Shown here: one piece after another, positions 36,363 through 43,958 of the stretch
Layout of the letters: the number at the start of each line of letters is the position of its first letter
How positions within the stretch are numbered: position 1 is the first letter of the stretch
Assembly (NCBI RefSeq): GCF_003610785.1
Contig: NZ_RAQQ01000033.1
Span: forward strand, 1-43,958
Length of the DNA stretch: 43,958 nt
Direction of reading: 5' to 3'
DNA from: Micromonospora globbae
GTDB taxonomy: Bacteria; Actinomycetota; Actinomycetes; Mycobacteriales; Micromonosporaceae
Program-made: the position numbers and the translations under genes
Notes under the pieces: generated by a model
What the model was told of the DNA's origin: nothing
Seen by the model: the letters and a program-made list of their open reading frames with translations, nothing else
Database searches by the model: none

Positions 36363-36398
36363 TGCCGGAAGCATCGCGTACGGCGAAGGTTTCCGGCA
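36363..36398. promoter_or_regulatory. Inverted repeat between the peptidase and the response-regulator genes
   Basis: tgccggaa (36363-36370) and ttccggca (36391-36398) are perfect complements separated by 20 bases, in the 139-bp divergent spacer. It is a candidate operator, possibly for the adjacent OmpR-type regulator. TAGGTT at about 36439-36444 could be the -10 of the regulator gene. Confidence 0.4.
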
Positions 36399-36473
36399 AC
36401 GGCGGGGCGGCGAGGGATGCTGGTTTGGCGGCCGCCACTAGGTTGTCGGGTGGTCAGCAGCGAGGAGGCCGGC

Positions 36474-37142
36474 ATGCGGGTACTGGTGGTGGAGGACGAG
36501 CGCAACCTCGCCGACGCGATCGCGCGCGGCCTGCGCAAGCGGGGCATGGCGGTCGACGTCGCCTACGACGGTGACGCCGGTCACGAGATGGCCTTCGTCA
36601 CCCGCTACGACGTCGTGGTGCTGGACCGCGACCTGCCCGGCGTGCACGGTGACCAGATCTGCGCCGAGCTGGCCGCCTCCGACACGCTGACCCGCGTGCT
36701 GATGCTCACCGCGAGCGGCACGGTGGCCGACCGGGTGGAGGGGTTGCAGCTCGGCGCCGACGACTACCTGCCGAAGCCGTTCGCCTTCGACGAGCTGGTC
36801 GCCCGGGTGCAGGCGCTGGGGCGGCGGGCCACGCCGGCCACCCCGCCGGTGCTCTCCCTGGCCGACCTGGTGCTGGACCCGGCCCGGCGGGTGGCGACCC
36901 GTGGCGGGGTGCCGGTCGACCTCACCAACAAGGAGTTCGGCGTGCTCTGCGAGCTGCTCAAGGCGCGCGGCGCGGTGGTGTCCAGCGAGGAGCTGCTGGA
37001 GCGGGTCTGGGACGCCAACACCGACCCGTTCACCACGATCGTGCGGGTCACCGTCATGACCCTGCGCAAGAAGCTCGGCGACCCGCCCCTCATCGAGACG
37101 GTGGTCGGGGCCGGCTACCGCACCGCCGAGGTGGCGGCGTGA
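36474..37142 (+). CDS. OmpR/PhoB-family response regulator
   Basis: The product is 222 residues from the ATG at 36474 with a gaggagg site 5 bases upstream. Receiver domain: acidic pocket VEDE at 6-9, phosphoacceptor Asp51 (VVVLDRDLPG), Thr79 and Lys101 (PKPF). C-terminal winged helix (about 125-220) has LTNKEFGVLCELL and the recognition segment near TTIVRVTVMTLRKKLGD. Its stop overlaps the GTG of the histidine kinase, so the pair is translationally coupled. Target genes are unknown; the divergent peptidase is the nearest candidate. Confidence 0.95.
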   Translation: MRVLVVEDERNLADAIARGLRKRGMAVDVAYDGDAGHEMAFVTRYDVVVLDRDLPGVHGDQICAELAASDTLTRVLMLTASGTVADRVEGLQLGADDYLPKPFAFDELVARVQALGRRATPATPPVLSLADLVLDPARRVATRGGVPVDLTNKEFGVLCELLKARGAVVSSEELLERVWDANTDPFTTIVRVTVMTLRKKLGDPPLIETVVGAGYRTAEVAA

Positions 37143-38368
37143 CCCCCGCCGGCGTCGCCGCGGCCCGGCTCGCGAGGACGGGCCGTCGGCCACGGCTGCG
37201 CCCCACCCTGCGCCTGCGGCTCACCCTGCTCAACGGCGTCCTGCTGGTCGGTGCGGGCGCCGTCCTGGTCCTGCTCGCCTGGTTGCTCGTCCGCGACGCG
37301 CTGCGCCCCAGCGACGAGCTGCTGCCCGGCACCACCGTGGTGCTGGCCGACGGCCGGTCGCTCGACGCCGCCCAGTGGCAGCGGCAACTGGTCGACTCGG
37401 CCTCCGGCGAGCTGCTGGCCAAGGGTCTGGTGGCGCTGCTGGCGATCGGGATCGTCGGGGTGGCCGGCGCGTACGCGGTGGCCGGCCGCGCGTTGCGCCC
37501 GCTGCACCAGGTCACCGCCACCGCCCAGCGGCTCGGCGAGGCCACCCTCGACCAGCGCATCGGCTACTCGGGCGCGGACGACGAGGTGGCCGAGCTGGCG
37601 AAGACGTTCGACGCGATGCTGGACCGGATCGCCGCCGCGTTCGAGACGCAGAAGCGCTTCGTGGCCAACGCGTCCCACGAGCTGCGCACCCCGCTCGCCG
37701 TGATGCGTACCGAGATCGACGTGACGCTCAGCGACGACGAGGCAGACATCGCCGAGTACCGGCGGATGGCCACGGTCGTACGGGACGCCTCGGAGCGCGC
37801 GAACGGTCTCGTCGACGCGCTGCTGGTGCTCGCCCGCAGCGAGGCGCAGGCCGGCCGCCAGCTCGGCCGGCGTACCGAGTGCGACCTCGCCACCGGCACC
37901 GCGAACGCGCTGTCGGCGGTACGCCGGGAGGTCGAGCGGATCGGCCTGCAGGTGCAGACGTCGCTGGAGTCGGCACCGGTCGTCGGCGACCCGGGGCTGC
38001 TGGACCGGCTGGCCGGGAACCTCGTCGAGAACGCCGTCCGCTACAACCACCTGCACGGTCGGCTCTGGGTGCGTACGGGCACCGACGGGCGGCACTCCTG
38101 GCTGGTGGTGGGGAACACCGGCTTCGAGGTGGACCCGGCCGACGTGCCCGGGCTGTTCGAGCCGTTCCGGCGCGGCGGGCGGGAGCGTACCGGCGCTCGC
38201 GGCTCCGGGCTGGGACTCTCCATCGTGCGGGCCGTCTGCGACGCGCACGGCGGCACCGTGCACGCGGTCGCCCAACCGGGCGGCGGCCTGGAGGTGACCG
38301 TCCGGCTCCCCTCGGCCGACGTCGCGCCGGCGACGCCCGGCGAGGGGCGATCCGGCGCGGCCGGGTAG
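37139..38368 (+). CDS. Sensor histidine kinase
   Basis: The product is 409 residues from a GTG overlapping the regulator stop codon. Two transmembrane helices (about 28-50 and 93-117) enclose a small extracytoplasmic loop of about 42 residues, too small for a classical ligand domain. A HAMP linker follows (about 118-170), then the dimerisation/phosphorylation domain with His180 in NASHELRTPL. The ATPase domain has the N box NLVENAVRYN and the G2 box GSGLGLSIVRAVCDAHGG. It should phosphorylate the partner regulator in response to an envelope signal, which cannot be named. Confidence 0.95.
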   Translation: MTPAGVAAARLARTGRRPRLRPTLRLRLTLLNGVLLVGAGAVLVLLAWLLVRDALRPSDELLPGTTVVLADGRSLDAAQWQRQLVDSASGELLAKGLVALLAIGIVGVAGAYAVAGRALRPLHQVTATAQRLGEATLDQRIGYSGADDEVAELAKTFDAMLDRIAAAFETQKRFVANASHELRTPLAVMRTEIDVTLSDDEADIAEYRRMATVVRDASERANGLVDALLVLARSEAQAGRQLGRRTECDLATGTANALSAVRREVERIGLQVQTSLESAPVVGDPGLLDRLAGNLVENAVRYNHLHGRLWVRTGTDGRHSWLVVGNTGFEVDPADVPGLFEPFRRGGRERTGARGSGLGLSIVRAVCDAHGGTVHAVAQPGGGLEVTVRLPSADVAPATPGEGRSGAAG

Positions 38369-38429
38369 GCGCTCGGCCACGGCGAGCCGGCGGCACGGCG
38401 GTAGCGGTGACGCCGTTGGGCCCGCGCCG

Positions 38430-38485
38430 GGCTTGCGGCGCGGGGCTTGCGGCGCCCGGCTTGCGGCGCGGGGCTTGTGTGGCGA
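38430..38485. repeat. Four tandem copies of a 14-bp unit
   Basis: Unit ggcttgcggcgcgg occurs at 38430-38443, 38444-38457 (ends ccc), 38458-38471 and, degenerate, 38472-38485. It lies in the 261-bp spacer between the histidine kinase and the VOC gene. The first and third copies are identical. Probably slippage-derived. Confidence 0.75.
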
Positions 38486-38629
38486 CGCCGTAGGTGTGAG
38501 GATCATGCCGTCAGCCCGACGGACGGAAGGGGGTGTGGTCGATGTCCACCATGACCAGTCCCGCGCCCCGCCCCGGTCTCCGCTGACATCGCCGACAGGC
38601 GGGCGCGCCGACCGCTCGAAGGAGCGACC

Positions 38630-39040
38630 GTGAGCGCACGCATCCACAACATCGCCGTCGACTGCCACGACACGTACGCCCTGGCCGGCTTCTGGGCCGA
38701 GGTGTTCGAGTGCCCCCGCCAGCCGGAGGACCTTCCCGGCGACCCGGAGGCCAGCCTGCTGCCGCCCGGCGGCCCGATGGTGCTCTTCCTCGCCGTGCCC
38801 GAGGGAAAGACCGTCAAGAACCGGCTGCACCTCGACCTGTCGCCGACCGACCGGACCCGCGACGAGGAGGTCGCGCGGCTGCTCGGCATCGGGGCGACGC
38901 ACGTCGCCGACCACCGCCGGCCCGACGGGTCCGGCTGGGTGGTGCTGGCCGACCCGGAGGGCAACGAGTTCTGCGTCGTCCGCAGTGAGGCCGAACGGGC
39001 CGCGTCAGCGGCACCGGCCGGCGCCGCGCCGAGCGCCTGA
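38630..39040 (+). CDS. VOC superfamily (glyoxalase-like domain) protein
   Basis: The product is 136 residues from the GTG at 38630 with an aaggag site. It shows the paired beta-alpha-beta-beta-beta modules of vicinal-oxygen-chelate proteins: IHNIAVDCHDTYALAGFWAEVF at 5-26, HLDLSPTDRTRDEEVARLLGIGATHVADH around 65-93, and WVVLADPEGNEFCVV near 104-118. The expected metal ligands would be His6, His65 and Glu114. Members include dioxygenases, isomerases and resistance proteins; no specific activity can be assigned. It stands alone with a strong hairpin after it. Confidence 0.85.
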   Translation: MSARIHNIAVDCHDTYALAGFWAEVFECPRQPEDLPGDPEASLLPPGGPMVLFLAVPEGKTVKNRLHLDLSPTDRTRDEEVARLLGIGATHVADHRRPDGSGWVVLADPEGNEFCVVRSEAERAASAAPAGAAPSA

Positions 39041-39091
39041 GACGGCGGGGCCCCGGCCACCACGTCCGTGGTGACCGGGGCCCTCCCCGTC
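39041..39091. terminator. Bidirectional terminator hairpin
   Basis: gggccccggccaccac (39048-39063) pairs with gtggtgaccggggccc (39068-39083), with one mismatch and a 4-base loop. Outer gacgg/ccgtc extend the stem after a small bulge. It lies between the convergent VOC and Pro-rich genes. Confidence 0.85.
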
Positions 39092-39093
39092 GC

Positions 39094-40152
39094 TCAGCGC
39101 TTCTCGATCTCGCCGCGCATCGTGACGAACTCGCTCGCGACCTCGTCGGCGGACTTGAAGAAGACCACGATGGCGCCGACGCTGCCCTTGTCGGCCCAGA
39201 CGCACACCCCGACGGGAGTGGCGCCGGCCTTCCCGTCGCCGCAGCGGGCGTCGCCACCGAGCGGCCCGGGCGACACCGTGTCCATCTTCGTGACACCGAG
39301 CTCGGACGAGAACCCGGCGATCGCGTCGTCCAGCTCCTTCTTCGGGTCGGCCATGATCCCGGAGGCGGCGACGACCATCACCAGGTCCTGCTTGGCCGGA
39401 TCCCCGTAGAAGGCGCCCACGGTGCTGGTCTCGCCCGTCGCGGTGCTCTTCACGTCGTTGACCATCTCGTCGGCGAGGGCCTGCAGCTCCGAGTCGGTGA
39501 TCTTGGGGCGGCCGGCGAGCGTCTCCGGGGCGACGACCCGGGTGCGGGCGGCGTTGACCCCCTCGCTCACGTCGTCCTTGACGGCGAACCACGTGGCCAG
39601 GCCGCCACCGAGGCAGAGCACCAGCACCACGACGGCCACGATGCCGATGATCTTGCCGGCGCTCGACTTCTTCTTCGGCGGAACGGGGTTCAGCTCACCG
39701 AAGGACTGCCCGCCCTGGGCCGGTGGGAAGCCGCCCGGCTGCTGGGGCGGGTAGCCCTCGCTCTGGGGCGCCGGCGGCTGCGACGGGTAGCCCGACCCGC
39801 CCGGCTGCTGCGGAGCCGGGTAGCCGCCCGACTGGCCCGGGTACCCGCCGCCCTGCTGCGGGGCCGGGTAGCCACCCTGCTGACCGGGGTAGGCACCGCC
39901 CTGCTGGCCCGGGTGGCCGCCGCCCTGCTGGGGGTAGCCGCCCTGCTGCGGGTAGCCCCCGCCCTGCTGGCCGGGGTACGCGCCGCCCTGCTGGGGCGGG
40001 TATCCGCCGGGCTGCCCCTGCTGCTGGTGACCGCCCTGCTGGGGCGGCGGGTAGTTCCCCGGCTGCCGGGGCCCGGGGTGGCCGCCCGGGGGCGGGGGAT
40101 AGGAACCGTGCCCCGAGGGCGGGGGGTAGGAATCGGCCGGCGGATACGACAT
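39094..40152 (-). CDS. Pro/Gln/Gly-rich single-pass membrane protein
   Basis: A 352-residue protein. Residues 1-155 are an imperfect repeat of YPPQQGG/GGYPGQQ units, proline-rich and predicted disordered in the cytoplasm. A basic KKKSS stop-transfer and a transmembrane helix follow at about 168-190, then an extracytoplasmic domain of about 160 residues with two cysteines (ARCGDG, GVCVWAD) likely to form a disulfide. This architecture is common in actinomycete envelope proteins of unknown function. The ATG has a ctggag site, and a -10-like TAAGAT lies upstream. It is downstream of fadB on the same strand but separated by a terminator. Confidence 0.8.
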   Translation of the reverse strand: MSYPPADSYPPPSGHGSYPPPPGGHPGPRQPGNYPPPQQGGHQQQGQPGGYPPQQGGAYPGQQGGGYPQQGGYPQQGGGHPGQQGGAYPGQQGGYPAPQQGGGYPGQSGGYPAPQQPGGSGYPSQPPAPQSEGYPPQQPGGFPPAQGGQSFGELNPVPPKKKSSAGKIIGIVAVVVLVLCLGGGLATWFAVKDDVSEGVNAARTRVVAPETLAGRPKITDSELQALADEMVNDVKSTATGETSTVGAFYGDPAKQDLVMVVAASGIMADPKKELDDAIAGFSSELGVTKMDTVSPGPLGGDARCGDGKAGATPVGVCVWADKGSVGAIVVFFKSADEVASEFVTMRGEIEKR

Positions 40153-40186
40153 GGGTCAGCTCCAGGTGAGTAAAGCGGAACACGCG

Positions 40187-40192
40187 ATCTTA
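40187..40192 (-). promoter_or_regulatory. Candidate -10 element of the Pro-rich membrane protein gene
   Basis: TAAGAT on the minus strand, giving a leader of about 28 nt before the ATG at 40152. Confidence 0.4.
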
Positions 40193-40292
40193 TCCAGCTC
40201 GACCTGGGCTTCGCTGCCCCCGAACGGTCGGCGGTACTGCGCGTAACGGTAGCGGTGCGGCGCACCGGAGCCGGCGCGCCCCACAGAGACGA

Positions 40293-40339
40293 TCGCGGTG
40301 ACCGGCCGCGTCCGGTGTGGACGCCGCCGGCCACCGCGA
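40293..40339 (-). terminator. Terminator of the fadA-fadB operon
   Basis: A 21-bp stem with two mismatches (40293-40313 and 40319-40339) and a 5-base loop lies 21 bases after the fadB stop codon. Confidence 0.75.
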
Positions 40340-40360
40340 CGCGGGGGAGCGGGGGTGTGG

Positions 40361-42430
40361 TCAGGCGGGGAGGCTGGCGACCCCGCGGGGCAGGAACCGG
40401 CGGCCGGTGACCCGCTCGGAGGTGCCGGTCCGGTCCAGGTACGGCGTGACGCCACCCAGGTGGAACGGCCAGCCGGCGCCGAGGATCATGCACAGGTCGA
40501 TGTCCTGCGCCTCGGCGACGACGCCCTCGTCCAGCATCAGCCGGACCTCCTCCGCGAGCGCGTCCAGCGCGTTCTGGCGTACCTGCTCGGCGGTCAGCGG
40601 GGAGTCGCCGACCACCAGCAGCTTCGCCACCTCCGGGTTCACCTCGTCGTCCACCACGATGGGCTGGCCGCTCTCGGCGATCCGCTTGAGGTTCTCGCTG
40701 ACGCCGAACCGGTCCGGGAACGCGGCGTGCAGGGTGCCGCCCACGTGGTACGCCACGGCCGGGCCCACGAGCTGGAGCAGGGCGAGCGGGCGCATCGGCA
40801 GGCCCAGCGGGTCGAGCGCGCTGTTCGCCACGTCCAGCGGCGTGCCGGCGTCCACGGCCGCGAAGACGGTGCCGAGGAACCGGGTGAGCAGCCGGTTGAC
40901 CACGAACGCGGGCGCGTCCTTGACGAGGACCGAGGACTTCTTCAGCTGCTTGCCGACCGCGAACGCGGTGGCCAGCGTGGCGTCGTCGGTCCGCTCGCCG
41001 CGGACGATCTCCAGCAGCGGCAGCACGGCGACGGGGTTGAAGAAGTGGAAGCCGACCACCCGCTCCGGGTGCTCCAGGTCCTCGGCCATGGCGGTCACCG
41101 ACAGGCTGGACGTGTTGGTGGCGAGCACCGCCTCCGGCTTGACGATCTTCTCCAGCTCGGCCCAGACCTGCTTCTTCACCGCCAGGTCCTCGAAGACCGC
41201 CTCGATGACGAAGTCGGCGTCGGCGAACGCGCCCTTGTCGACCGAGCCGCTGACCAGGCCGTACAGCTTGGCCGCGGTGCCCTTGTCCATCCGGCCCTTG
41301 CTGACCTGCTTCTCGATCTGGGTGTGGACGTAGCCGACGCCCTTGTCCACCCGGGCCTGGTCCAGGTCCGTCATGACGACCGGCACCTGCAGCCGGCGCG
41401 CGAAGAGCAGCGCGAGCTGGCTGGCCATCAGGCCGGCGCCGACGATGCCCACCTTGGTGACCGGGCGGGCCAGCCCCTTGTCCGGCGCGCCCGCCGGCCG
41501 CTTGGCCCGTCGCTGCACCAGGTCGAACGCGTACAGGCCGCTGCGCAGCTCCTCGGAGAAGACGAGGTCGGCCAGGGCCTCGTCCTCGGCGGCCGTGCCG
41601 GCGGCGAAGTCCGCGTCCTTCGCGGTGTCCAGCAGGTCCAGCGCCCGGTACGCGGCCGGGACCGCGCCGTGCAGCCGCTGGTCGAGGGTCTGCCGGGCGA
41701 AGTAGAGCACGCCGGCCCACATGTCCCGGTCGACCTCGGGCCGGGTGACGGTGACCTGTCCGCGTACGACGCCGGCCGCCCACTCCAGCGAGCGCTCCAG
41801 GAAGTCGGCCGGCTCCAGCAGGACGTCGGCGATGCCCATCTCGGCCGCCTGCTTCGGCTTGAGCATCCGGTTCTGCATGAGCGGGTTCTGGATGATGACC
41901 TGGGTGGCGGCCGGGATGCCGATAAGGTTCGGCAGCAGCTGCGTGCCGCCCCAACCGGGCACGAGGCCGAGCGAGACCTCGGGCAGCGCGAGTGCCGCGG
42001 CCCCGCCGGAGAGCGTCCGGTAGTGGCAGTGCAGCGCCAGTTCCAGGCCGCCGCCCATCGCCGCGCCGTTGATGAACGCGAACGTGGGCACGGCGCTGTC
42101 CTTGAGCCGGGCGAAGACCCGGTGGCCGAGCCGCCCGATCTCCAGGGCCTGCTCCCGGTCGGCCAGCAGCGGCAGGCCGGTGATGTCCGCGCCCACGCAG
42201 AAGACGTACGGCTTGCCGGTGACCGCGACGAACGCCGGGTCGGCGGCGAGGGCGGCGGTGATGGCCTCGTCGAGGCTGGTCAGGCCGCCCGGGCCGAAGG
42301 TGTTCGGCTTCGTGTGGTCGAAGCCGTTGTCCAGGGTGATCAGTGCGGCGGGCCGGTCCAGCCCCGGTACGTTCACCTGCCGCAGCAGCGCCTTGGTGAC
42401 GACCTCGTTCGGTGCCGCGAGCGCGCTCAC
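40361..42430 (-). CDS. fadB: Fatty-acid oxidation multifunctional protein: enoyl-CoA hydratase / 3-hydroxyacyl-CoA dehydrogenase
   Basis: The product is 689 residues from the GTG at 42430, which overlaps the thiolase stop codon (GTGA). Enoyl-CoA hydratase domain: GGGLE with Glu130 and LPEV with Glu151 at the sites of the two catalytic glutamates, and an oxyanion-hole segment near VGADITG. NAD-binding dehydrogenase domain from about 330: GAGLMASQLAL, where the usual GxGxMGxG is altered, then NTSSLS and the catalytic His in GFHFFNPV. Two C-terminal dehydrogenase domains follow. It hydrates trans-2-enoyl-CoA and oxidises the 3-hydroxyacyl-CoA product; the thiolase next to it completes the beta-oxidation cycle. 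Confidence 0.95.
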   Translation of the reverse strand: MSALAAPNEVVTKALLRQVNVPGLDRPAALITLDNGFDHTKPNTFGPGGLTSLDEAITAALAADPAFVAVTGKPYVFCVGADITGLPLLADREQALEIGRLGHRVFARLKDSAVPTFAFINGAAMGGGLELALHCHYRTLSGGAAALALPEVSLGLVPGWGGTQLLPNLIGIPAATQVIIQNPLMQNRMLKPKQAAEMGIADVLLEPADFLERSLEWAAGVVRGQVTVTRPEVDRDMWAGVLYFARQTLDQRLHGAVPAAYRALDLLDTAKDADFAAGTAAEDEALADLVFSEELRSGLYAFDLVQRRAKRPAGAPDKGLARPVTKVGIVGAGLMASQLALLFARRLQVPVVMTDLDQARVDKGVGYVHTQIEKQVSKGRMDKGTAAKLYGLVSGSVDKGAFADADFVIEAVFEDLAVKKQVWAELEKIVKPEAVLATNTSSLSVTAMAEDLEHPERVVGFHFFNPVAVLPLLEIVRGERTDDATLATAFAVGKQLKKSSVLVKDAPAFVVNRLLTRFLGTVFAAVDAGTPLDVANSALDPLGLPMRPLALLQLVGPAVAYHVGGTLHAAFPDRFGVSENLKRIAESGQPIVVDDEVNPEVAKLLVVGDSPLTAEQVRQNALDALAEEVRLMLDEGVVAEAQDIDLCMILGAGWPFHLGGVTPYLDRTGTSERVTGRRFLPRGVASLPA

Positions 42431-43620
42431 TTGTTGCCCTCCCAGTGGGGGTTCTCCCAGATCACGGTGCCGCCCATGCCGATGCCGATGCACATGGCGG
42501 TGAGCCCGTAGCGGACCTCGGGGTGCTCGGCGAACTGCCGGGCGAGCTGCGTCATGAGCCGTACGCCCGAGGAGGCGAGCGGGTGGCCGATGGCGATCGC
42601 CCCACCCCAGGGGTTCACCCGCGGGTCGTCGTCGGCGATGCCGAAGTGGTCGAGGAACGCGAGCACCTGCACGGCGAACGCCTCGTTCAGCTCGAACAGG
42701 CCGATGTCGTCGATGGTGAGGCCGGCGATGCGCAGCGCCTTCTCGGTCGACGGGACCGGGCCGTACCCCATCACCTCGGGCTCGACGCCGACGAAGCCGT
42801 ACGACACGAGCCGCATGGCGACCGGCAGGCCCAGCTCACGGGCGGTCTCCTCGGCGGCGATGAGGCTCGCCGTGGCGCCGTCGTTCAGGCCGGCCGCGTT
42901 GCCCGCGGTGACCTTGCCGTGCGGGCGGAACGGGGTCTTGAGCGTCGCGAGCTTCTCCATCGAGGTGTCCCGCGGCGCCTCGTCCACCGTGGCCAGACCC
43001 CAGCCGCCGTCCTCGTCGCGGATCGCGACCGGCACCAGGTCGGCCTGGAGCTTGCCGTTGGCGTACGCCTTCGCGGTCTTCTGCTGCGAGGCGAGCGCGA
43101 ACGCGTCGGTGCGCTCCTTGGTGATGTGCGGCAACCGGTCGTGCAGGTTCTCCGCGGTGGCGCCCATGACCAGGGCGGACGGGTCGACGAGCTTCTCCGC
43201 GATGATGCGCGGGTTCGGGTCGACGCCCTCACCCATCGGGTGGCGGCCCATGTGCTCGACGCCGCCGGCGATCGCGACGTCGTACGCGCCCATGGCGATG
43301 CCACCGGCCACGCTGGTCACCGCGGTCATCGCCCCGGCGCACATCCGGTCGATGGCGAAGCCGGGAACCGTCTTGGGCAGACCGGCCAGCAGGGCGGCGG
43401 TCCGGCCGATGGTGAGGCCCTGGTCGCCGATCTGGGTGGTGGCGGCGATGGCGACCTCCTCCACCCGCTCCGGCGGCAGCTGCGGGTTGCGGCGCAGCAG
43501 CTCGCGGATGCAGCGGATCACCAGGTCGTCGGCGCGGGTGTTGGCGTACATGCCACCCGCCTTGCCGAACGGGGTGCGGACGCCGTCGACGAAGACGACA
43601 TCCCGAACTTCACGGGGCAC
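42427..43620 (-). CDS. fadA: Acetyl-CoA C-acyltransferase (3-ketoacyl-CoA thiolase)
   Basis: The product is 397 residues from the GTG at 43620, preceded by an aaggagg site. It cleaves 3-ketoacyl-CoA with CoA to acetyl-CoA and a shortened acyl-CoA. Nucleophile Cys94 is in DRMCAGAM; the GHPLASSG motif supplies the catalytic His and CIGIGMGG the second Cys near the C-terminus; NEAFAV is also present. It is the first gene of the fadA-fadB operon. The upstream spacer carries a candidate operator overlapping a -10 element. Confidence 0.95.
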   Translation of the reverse strand: MPREVRDVVFVDGVRTPFGKAGGMYANTRADDLVIRCIRELLRRNPQLPPERVEEVAIAATTQIGDQGLTIGRTAALLAGLPKTVPGFAIDRMCAGAMTAVTSVAGGIAMGAYDVAIAGGVEHMGRHPMGEGVDPNPRIIAEKLVDPSALVMGATAENLHDRLPHITKERTDAFALASQQKTAKAYANGKLQADLVPVAIRDEDGGWGLATVDEAPRDTSMEKLATLKTPFRPHGKVTAGNAAGLNDGATASLIAAEETARELGLPVAMRLVSYGFVGVEPEVMGYGPVPSTEKALRIAGLTIDDIGLFELNEAFAVQVLAFLDHFGIADDDPRVNPWGGAIAIGHPLASSGVRLMTQLARQFAEHPEVRYGLTAMCIGIGMGGTVIWENPHWEGNK

Positions 43621-43713
43621 TTGAGAGCCTCCTTTTCGACCACGCTCCGGCCCCGCGCCGACGGGCGGCACTCCGGGCCGGACGACGGTCGCCGGCACTG
43701 GCGTTTCCCTCGG

Positions 43714-43729
43714 ATGCTACTCGCCAGTA
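43714..43729 (-). promoter_or_regulatory. Candidate promoter and operator of the fadA-fadB operon
   Basis: On the minus strand a -10-like TAGCAT (43719-43714) overlaps a dyad, TACT-cgcc-AGTA on the plus strand at 43718-43729. A repressor bound to the dyad would block the promoter. TetR-type regulators commonly control fatty-acid catabolism in actinobacteria, but the regulator here is not known. Confidence 0.4.
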
Positions 43730-43735
43730 ACCGGG

Positions 43736-43769
43736 CGGGGCACCGCGCCCCGTGTGGCCCACCCCACAC
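43736..43769. other. Two adjacent small hairpins upstream of the fad operon
   Basis: cggggc/gccccg (43736-43741, 43747-43752) and gtgtgg/ccacac (43752-43757, 43764-43769) sit side by side. No gene ends here within the window, so they may be remnants of a gene end displaced by the IS insertion, or chance dyads in GC-rich DNA. Confidence 0.3.
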
Positions 43770-43800
43770 CCGGGCTCCTCCCCCGGGGCGGGGGACTCCC

Positions 43801-43820
43801 GTTGATCATGAAGTTATCGC
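43801..43820 (+). repeat. 20-bp motif shared with 176-195, next to the IS end
   Basis: gttgatcatgaagttatcgc matches the minus strand of 176-195 at 18 of 20 positions and lies the same 15 bases outside the IS terminus. Confidence 0.6.
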
Positions 43821-43835
43821 GCCGACACGCCGGGC

Positions 43836-43958
43836 GGCGTCAAGTGGTGAGTGCAATTGTTAGGGCGTGATGAGTTCGGCTAGTCGCTGGGCTGGGGTGG
43901 CCCAGCCCAGTGTCTGGCGGGGTCGGGTGTTCAGTTCGTGGGCGATCTCGTCCAGGCC
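43836..43958 (-). mobile_element. 3' end of an IS30-family insertion sequence (right copy)
   Basis: The terminus ggcgtcaagtggtgagtgca begins at 43836 and the element continues beyond the window. It is the inverted counterpart of 1-160, differing at three positions over the 122-123 bp that can be compared. Confidence 0.85.
43860..43958 (-). CDS. IS30-family transposase, C-terminal fragment
   Basis: The last 32 residues and the TAA stop are visible, running off the window edge. They carry ELNTRPRQTLGW and TPAQRLAELI of IS30 transposases. One residue differs from the left copy (I for V). Confidence 0.85.
   Translation of the reverse strand, partial: GLDEIAHELNTRPRQTLGWATPAQRLAELITP

Noticed and set aside
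38542..38596. Possible very short peptide gene (MSTMTSP...) before the VOC gene
   Set aside because: It has a purine-rich sequence upstream but is only about 17 codons with no conserved feature, so chance is likely.
39720..40145. CRISPR-like array of short repeats
   Set aside because: The repeats are in frame, code for Tyr-Pro-Pro/Gln-Gln-Gly-Gly units inside a membrane protein, and lack unique spacers.
40361..42430. FadB dehydrogenase domain inactive because the GxGxMGxG motif is altered
   Set aside because: The GAGLMA... form appears usual for actinobacterial FadB as I recall the family, and the catalytic His motif and NTSS are intact.

Overview
The window is about 44 kb of very GC-rich DNA from an actinomycete. 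It encodes actinobacteria-restricted families (DUF3039, DUF3093, DUF3099, DUF3159, DUF3710, DUF4193, DUF7455), a long Lys/Ala-rich primary sigma factor, frequent GTG starts and many starts without a Shine-Dalgarno (SD) sequence. The gene set and style fit Micromonosporaceae, most likely Micromonospora. This placement is an inference from families and composition, not from a database search. The content is almost entirely chromosomal core: sigma factor, dxs, dut, dtd, anmK, fadAB and psuG.

Both ends of the window lie inside copies of one IS30-family element (1-160 and 43836-43958). The copies are in inverted orientation, with transposase C-termini pointing inward, and differ at 3 positions over about 122 bp. 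This is also what a short-read contig broken at repeats looks like. Just beyond each IS end is a shared 20-bp motif at exactly the same distance (176-195 and 43801-43820), so the two copies probably inserted into the same kind of dispersed target.

Layout. 0.2-5 kb: dtd, a DUF7059-type methyltransferase, a secreted subtilase, an HhH-GPD DNA glycosylase and a BrnT/BrnA-like toxin-antitoxin pair. 5-10.2 kb: a DUF3099 membrane protein, a pseudouridine-salvage pair (psuG plus a PfkB kinase), a DUF3039 zinc protein, a TRIC channel and a DEAD/DEAH helicase. 10.4-16 kb: a DUF7455 zinc protein, the primary sigma factor, an inositol-monophosphatase-like enzyme, a LytR_C protein, a DUF4193 zinc protein, a conserved hypothetical and a DUF3093 protein. 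16.4-18.8 kb: dut, DUF3710, an OB-fold protein and DUF3159, all on the + strand.

18.9-24.9 kb: two TrkA/RCK proteins divergent from a KimA-like potassium permease, then a TrmA/RlmD-type RNA methyltransferase and anmK. 25-27 kb: dxs. 27.1-35.1 kb: a putative lipoprotein, two tail-to-tail GT-C-like membrane paralogues, and two overlapping membrane-anchored beta-propeller paralogues with an N-terminal IDLGEVR motif. 35.1-38.4 kb: a C39-like cysteine peptidase divergent from an OmpR-type two-component system. 38.6-43.6 kb: a VOC protein, a Pro/Gln/Gly-rich membrane protein and the fadA-fadB beta-oxidation operon.

The points I find most worth following are the shared IS target motif, the RCK/KimA potassium locus, the IDLGEVR beta-propeller pair and the predicted leaderless starts. 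I see no tRNA, rRNA, CRISPR array, phage genes or secondary-metabolite cluster.
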